Source: Xiphias gladius
Taxonomy: Eukaryota > Chordata > Actinopteri > Istiophoriformes > Xiphiidae
Assembly: GCF_016859285.1 (NCBI RefSeq)
Contig: NC_053414.1
Coordinates: forward strand, 23,465,517-23,529,516
Length of the DNA stretch: 64,000 nt
Reading direction: 5' to 3'
Shown here: one piece after another, positions 58,981 to 64,000 of the stretch
Numbering within the stretch: position 1 is the first letter of the stretch
Layout: each line of letters begins with the position of its first letter
Notes under the pieces: model-generated
Database searches by the model: none
What the model saw: only the letters and a program-made list of their open reading frames with translations
Told to the model about the DNA's origin: nothing
Translations under genes and position numbers: made by a program

Positions 58981-59935
58981 TAAAGATCAATTTATTAAAG
59001 TAGTTTGTGAGTTCAAATGACCAAGAAAGCTGAAGAACAAACAAGAACAAGAATTTTATTTGTAGATAATGTGTTCCCTTCACCCTTTAGATGGTTCAGC
59101 ATCTAAATGTATATTTTAAATTAAGTCTGTTACAATGATTAATAATCAGCCTAAAATGGCATAAAGTTAAGGCTTTACAATTTATTTATGTTACATAGTT
59201 TGGTTAAGAGCCTTCAAAGTTCAAACCCCCTTTTTCTCAACTCCACTGTTACTGTAACTACTGTTCTCTGTGTTTCTAAGGCAGTATTAGCAGTACAACA
59301 AGTACCACTCCTGTGAAGCATACAATGATGACTGTGTTAGAGAGGTTTCTTAATAATGAAAGTAATAATAGCTTTTATTAAGCAACTTTCATAAGTAAAA
59401 TGCAGCTCAACGTGCTTTACAAAACAAACACCTTGCCACAGAATGCAATCCGATGCACAAACAGTCATGTTACAGTTGAAATCTTAAAAGAGTCTCTCAG
59501 CATTAGCAGTTTCAGAAAAAACTGAACATTTTAAGCTTAACAAAGATAGATATTAATATAAGGTTACAGTATCAGATTTCATTATATTGTAAGGTATTCC
59601 TGTTATTGCGTACACGCTGATCTTGGACTGCCATCACCTTCACCTTCATTTTTCCTTCCTATCTCTGCTTAACTATTAAGTGAAGCATAAGAAAACAATT
59701 TCAGAAACATTTAAAGTAATGTGTACAGTAACTCTGACAAGCAACGACTACAACGAAATATTCCTCTGTTTTCTTCTAACTGTTCAAAGTGCCTCTCTGT
59801 AGGCAAACAGACAATAATGAATCTGGATCAAAAGAAAGGCAGAACATGTCTGCACTCCTCAGTAGAGTAGGGCGTACAGTTCAGCTGCCCAACAATGTCC
59901 ATAAAAATCATAGCAATCATATCTTTGAGATTAAC

Positions 59936-62900
59936 TCAGACTGTTCCTGATAAATCTAAACCAAACCAAATTGATCTGGGCCTTGATTCAGTGGAATCAC
60001 TGCAGGATTTGGACTGACTAGCTGACATGTTGCTTGTACAGCTCTCTATAGGTTTGCTTGTAGCGTTTCCCATTGCTTTATGTTTATTTTTGTGTTTGCC
60101 ATCACTGGTTCTTTCAGATATTATAGGTGGCAACGGCTTGTTGTTGATCCCTGAGGTGACATCATGGCTGGAACCTGCAGTACCTCTGGAGCAGCAGATG
60201 TTTTCATAGATATGAAGGGGTACGCTAGATTTGGCTTCTGTTGATGCAGATGTTGGTGGATCCTGTTGAGGGTGGTGCCCGCAAGAGGTCCTCTCCGAAA
60301 ATCTTCTTATTGACTGCACTTCGTTGCCAATGTCATCGTACTCACAGTCCATCTGTTGAAGAGTGGCAAAGAAAAAAATGAGCACGTTCTTGAGTGCTTT
60401 ACTTTTTCCTGGGATTAATGAAATTGCATTGACTCAATTCAGTAAAACCTAGGCTACCATATAAGGTTTAATTATATAGTATGAAACAGCATGAATTTAT
60501 CAGTTTGATTAAAATTTTCACTGTAAATAAGACATACTCCAAACTGTATTAGTCTAAAATGTTATCACAATAATGGTTCAAATATGAATTATATAGATGG
60601 AAATGGAGTAAAGCTTTATTTTACAGGTTAATCATTTTCTAAAAATGATTATTGGAAAGAACTACATATTTAGAATTTCATATTAATTATTGGGAAAATT
60701 GGAATTTCCATTACAGAAAATCTACCCTTAAACCCAATTAATAATCATTTATAATTCGTTTATTATTGTAAATACTCCAATACTAATAATCAATTTATTT
60801 TGAGATGCATAATTGACTGTAGACAAATTTCTCACTTTTTGCATGTTCAGCTGACTTGCTGTGCAATATCCAAGACATCCAGATTATGCTAGCAATTCAT
60901 TTGAAGTGTATAACTTGAACAGTGTCTCTATTTTCTCTATAATTTTCCCTATAATTAGCAATTAACATATTACATTGTTCTTCCAGGAAACTTCTTGGAA
61001 ATAATTAGGAAATAACTCAGATTACAGACCTTTATAATAAAGTATTACCCAAAACTGTACCATGCTTTTCTTCATATTCATATATATCAACAGCCAAGAG
61101 AATGGGCAGAACTCGGCCAGATTCCTGCCATGGCCCTTTTTCACAGAAAACATTTTTGACATGTCACAGTGGGAAAAGCATTGGTGTAAATAATAAAATG
61201 AAATATTGCTGAATTCCATGTAGCTGCTTCAGTTTCAGGGTCCTGGTGGCTCACTGTCACATGGTCTTGTTTTACTGAGACACTTGAAAAGAACAGAGCC
61301 ATCATCATAAAGCTATAGAGTTGTATTTAACTGAAAGAAATAAGACTGGTATCTATCTTCTCATCTAATTCTCAACAAGAAAATCAATTTTTAAAATGAT
61401 AATAATAATATTTCCTAAAATGTCAAATGTTGCTCTAAACTGTTCCTTTAAAGCAACACTGTTGTCAATGATAGTGATCATCATAATGACACTGTATCAC
61501 TGTATCATTTACAAGAGTTGTGGTTTTAAATAATCACTATGCAAATATTCCACAAATTCAAAATAAAGAGAAATGTGCTTTCATTTGACTTTTGGAAAAT
61601 CCCTTTTCATATGTTGTCCTCCGAAACCAGGAAAAGAAACTTGATTGTTGTCATTCTAATTTGCTGGCGACATAATCGTCATCTTTCTCTGGGAAGAAAG
61701 TTGTTGGGCTGTGAGAGACATACTGCCTGCATACTGACATGCTGATCTCCAGTTTCTGTCTCATACCTCTCTTTCATCTGCACTGACGAAGTCTGTGCTG
61801 TTGGAGCAAACTTGTGGTAAAAGTTTTGAGGTTTCTCTGCGTTTCCTGAATCGTGTTGTCAGCACCAAGACAGTGAATATGGCAACACCCCCGACGGTAG
61901 CGTACAACACGATGCCTGGCGAAAGAAAGGGAAAGATGGGTCAACAGTTTTACATATGCACAATAAGTGTCAGTCGCCAGCTGATATACATGCACCAAGT
62001 GTACACCAAATGATCAGATAGAAACTCACCAGTGCTAATGCTCTGTTCTCCTACATTAGTGCAGTTTGAGGCTGTAAGGTAGAATTCAATATTACTTTCT
62101 ATACATTCTATCTATGAACTATATTTAAAAGGGCTAAAATTTGATGATATCTTCTTCCTACCCGTTGACTGGTTTGTGGGCCCATTGGTGTCCATTCCAG
62201 ATGTTAATTGGGTTGAGTTGGAAATATTTTCATATGTCCATGTGGGAGAAACGTCAGGTATGACAGTTGCTGCCTCATTTGCAATAACTGTATGGGGAAC
62301 AGTGGTGGAATAAGTATTCAGATCCTTTACTTAAGTAAAAGTACCAATACAAAAATTCAAAAATATTTTACATAACAAGTCAAAGTTCTTCATTCAAAAT
62401 CCCACTTAAGTAAAAAAGTACAGCGTTATTGTCAGCTAAACACACTTAAAGTACCAAAAGTAAAACTACCCTGCGAGTTATATATTATTATACAAGTATA
62501 TGACATTATTAGATTGTTAATACTGATGCATCAATGTATAAACAGCATTTTACTCTTGTGGCTGCTCAAGGTTGAACGAGTCTTAACTACTTTATATACA
62601 GCTAATTAGTTTAGTCCAGTGGTTTCTCAACCTTGGGGACCCTCCTGAGGGTCACAAAAGTAACCTGAGAGGTCATGGGATGATATATTTGGTTGCACAG
62701 AAGAAAAGTTCTTCTGGGTATTCTTTTTTTGCCTCTGCCAAGGAGGTTCTGTTTTCGCCCTTGTCTGTTTGTTTGTTTGTCAGTCAGCAGGATTACGCAA
62801 AAAAAAACTGAACCAATTTACACCAAACTTGGTGGAGGGATGGGGCATGGTCCGGGGAAGAACTGGTTAAATTTTGGTGTGGATCTGGTTAAAGGGGTAG

Positions 62901-63941
62901 ATCCAGGATTTTTTTATGACTTTCCTTAACATTGCGAGTTGGGCCTTTTTTGCCTTGGTGGAGGTATGTGCTCTACTGAGTAGCATTCTAGTTTTTTTTA
63001 TTTTTTAACTCATCTTTGTTTATCTGTGTATGTTTGAGAGAAAAACAGCCTTGGACAACTATTGCCATAAAATCATGAAAAGGGGAAATCACTCTATTGT
63101 GGAACTGGAACTGGCCCCAACCAAACACTGATTTTTCCTAAGGTGTCACAAGCCAAAAACATAGCTTGATACTGTATGCTAAACTTAAATCAATATTTTG
63201 CTTGTAAAATATTAATCTGAAAAGTAACTCCAGCTGTTACGTAAATGTAATTTCAGTGTAAGTAAGAAAAGTACAACATTTCTTTCTGAAATGTTGTGGA
63301 GTTGAAGTATAAAGTAGCAGAAAATTGAAATACTCAAGTAAAGTACAAGACCCTATAAAATGCACATTACAGTACCTGATAAAATGTATGGAATTGCATT
63401 TCACAACTGATGGGGAATGCAGAGACAAAAATAAAATTAAGTGTACGAATAAATCTTATTCAGAGTAAGAGTGATTACATCATGCACTTACCTTCCTTTA
63501 CAGTCAAGATTACTGCGGTGAATGTATCAAAACCAGGCCTCTCCACTGCACACCAGTATCTCCCTGAATCTGACAGCTTGAGTTGACTGAAGGTCACATT
63601 GAAGACTCCGTTCCCCAAGTCCACCACAGTTATCCTCCCTGACTCTGCTCTTTCACCAGATTTTACAGTAACCAATATGTCTTTAGTCTCTTTACATGGA
63701 TCCTTGCAGATGTATTTATTGTTTTTCCAGGCCAGTATGTGTGAGCAATGGAATGAGACATCTCCCCCCTTGAATCCTTCTACATTTATGTTGGCTCCTT
63801 CTGTCCATGTAGCTGCCAAAAATGCATTATGTGACGAGAGTTAAAGCATCTGTTAATGTTTACATAAATTAATGTATGCATTTTAGGAAGACACTTACCA
63901 TATAAAAGACAATAGAAGACAGAAATGGTCTTCATTCTCAT
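59936..63941 (-). CDS. CD300/pIgR-like receptor with long stalk and tail
   Basis: Exons in order are 63941-63899 (leader MRMKTISVFYCLLY), 63812-63492 (Ig V), 62287-62162 (stalk), 62071-62030 (second stalk), 61915-61767 (transmembrane) and 60352-59936 (tail), giving 365 residues. The V domain has VSFHCSH, KYICKDPC and GRYWCAVE. The stalk is Ser/Thr/Asn-rich with several N-glycosylation sequons (NIS, NST, NQS, NCT). The helix is IVLYATVGGVAIFTVLVLTT, followed by a basic RFRKRRE stop-transfer. The tail opens CEYDDI and has IYENI and a PLPPI motif but no classical ITIM, so it may bind adaptors rather than SHP phosphatases. The Ig-to-stalk intron is filled by dispersed repeats. The leader exon lies about 60 bases from the window end. 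Confidence 0.84.
62300..63360. repeat. Dispersed repeat with another repeat nested inside
   Basis: The outer element starts gtggtggaataagtattcag and ends near gaagtataaagtagcagaaa...caagtaaagtacaag, matching copies at 44.9-45.5 and 46.6-47.4 kb. Inside it, about 62610-63000 holds unrelated sequences. One (ccagtggtttctcaaccttg) also starts near 53233 in similar form. The other is a glutamine-free, non-coding segment around accaatttacaccaaacttg that I recognise as a widespread fish repeat. Layering implies sequential insertions. Confidence 0.5.
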
Positions 63942-64000
63942 TGATAATGTGCCAGCTCGGTAGTTGTTCCTTACTCTTAGGAGTCCCTCCAGGCTCTGAT

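Larger units (their letters stand above)
57198..59935. other. Spacer between Ig-receptor genes
   Basis: No supported exon. It holds a dispersed repeat at about 57830-58110 (partner of 3540-3810), a self-complementary (CA)n(TG)n array at 58937-58980, and AT-rich sequence. The last kilobase is probably 3' UTR of the next receptor gene. Confidence 0.45.

Overview
The window is nuclear DNA of a ray-finned fish, most likely a percomorph-type teleost. Its genes are split by GT-AG introns. Long (CA)n/(TG)n arrays are frequent, several interspersed repeat families recur, and a Tc1 DNA transposon and a tRNA-derived SINE are present. The gene order (TNF-superfamily ligands, tmed1, dnm2) recalls human 19p13, where DNM2 and TMED1 are neighbours and CD70/TNFSF9/TNFSF14 lie on the same arm. 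That synteny is background knowledge; the gene identities below come from translating the exons.

Layout. (1) 0.6-2.4 kb, + strand: a compact three-exon TNF-superfamily ligand, CD70/TNFSF9-like in character, with a TATA box and AU-rich 3' UTR. (2) 5.4-7.6 kb, - strand: a six-exon TNFSF14-like ligand. (3) 11.7-17.4 kb, + strand: tmed1, a p24 cargo receptor in five exons, with a decayed Tc1 element in intron 1. (4) 18.6-41.1 kb, - strand: dynamin-2. I could place every coding exon. The conserved set sums to 2613 nt, or 870 residues, the length of human DNM2. (5) 43.9-64.0 kb, - strand: a tandem cluster of CD300/polymeric-Ig-receptor-like receptors, four apparently intact and one broken.

The most unusual structure is in dnm2. 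The mutually exclusive exon pair 10a/10b has become a trio through a tandem duplication of about 1165 bp. The middle copy is a 10b/10a hybrid with the switch confined to a 16-bp interval, as expected from unequal crossing-over between the two paralogous exons. The same gene has two GC-AG introns (one feeds the exon-10 choice), a 12-nt microexon, a candidate alternative last exon that changes the proline-rich tail, and several exons pressed against dinucleotide repeats. Exon 11 has such arrays on both sides.

The Ig-receptor cluster appears to encode paired-type leukocyte receptors. Two members carry ITIM/ITSM-type tails. Two others have tyrosine motifs without the classical ITIM -2 residue, and three members share an acidic Y-x-x-I motif. 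The two TNF ligands, the Ig receptors and the immune-type regulatory tails make both ends of the window immune-related, flanking two housekeeping membrane-traffic genes (tmed1 and dnm2).

All calls come from reading the sequence. No alignment or database search was run, so orthologue names below family level are inferences.
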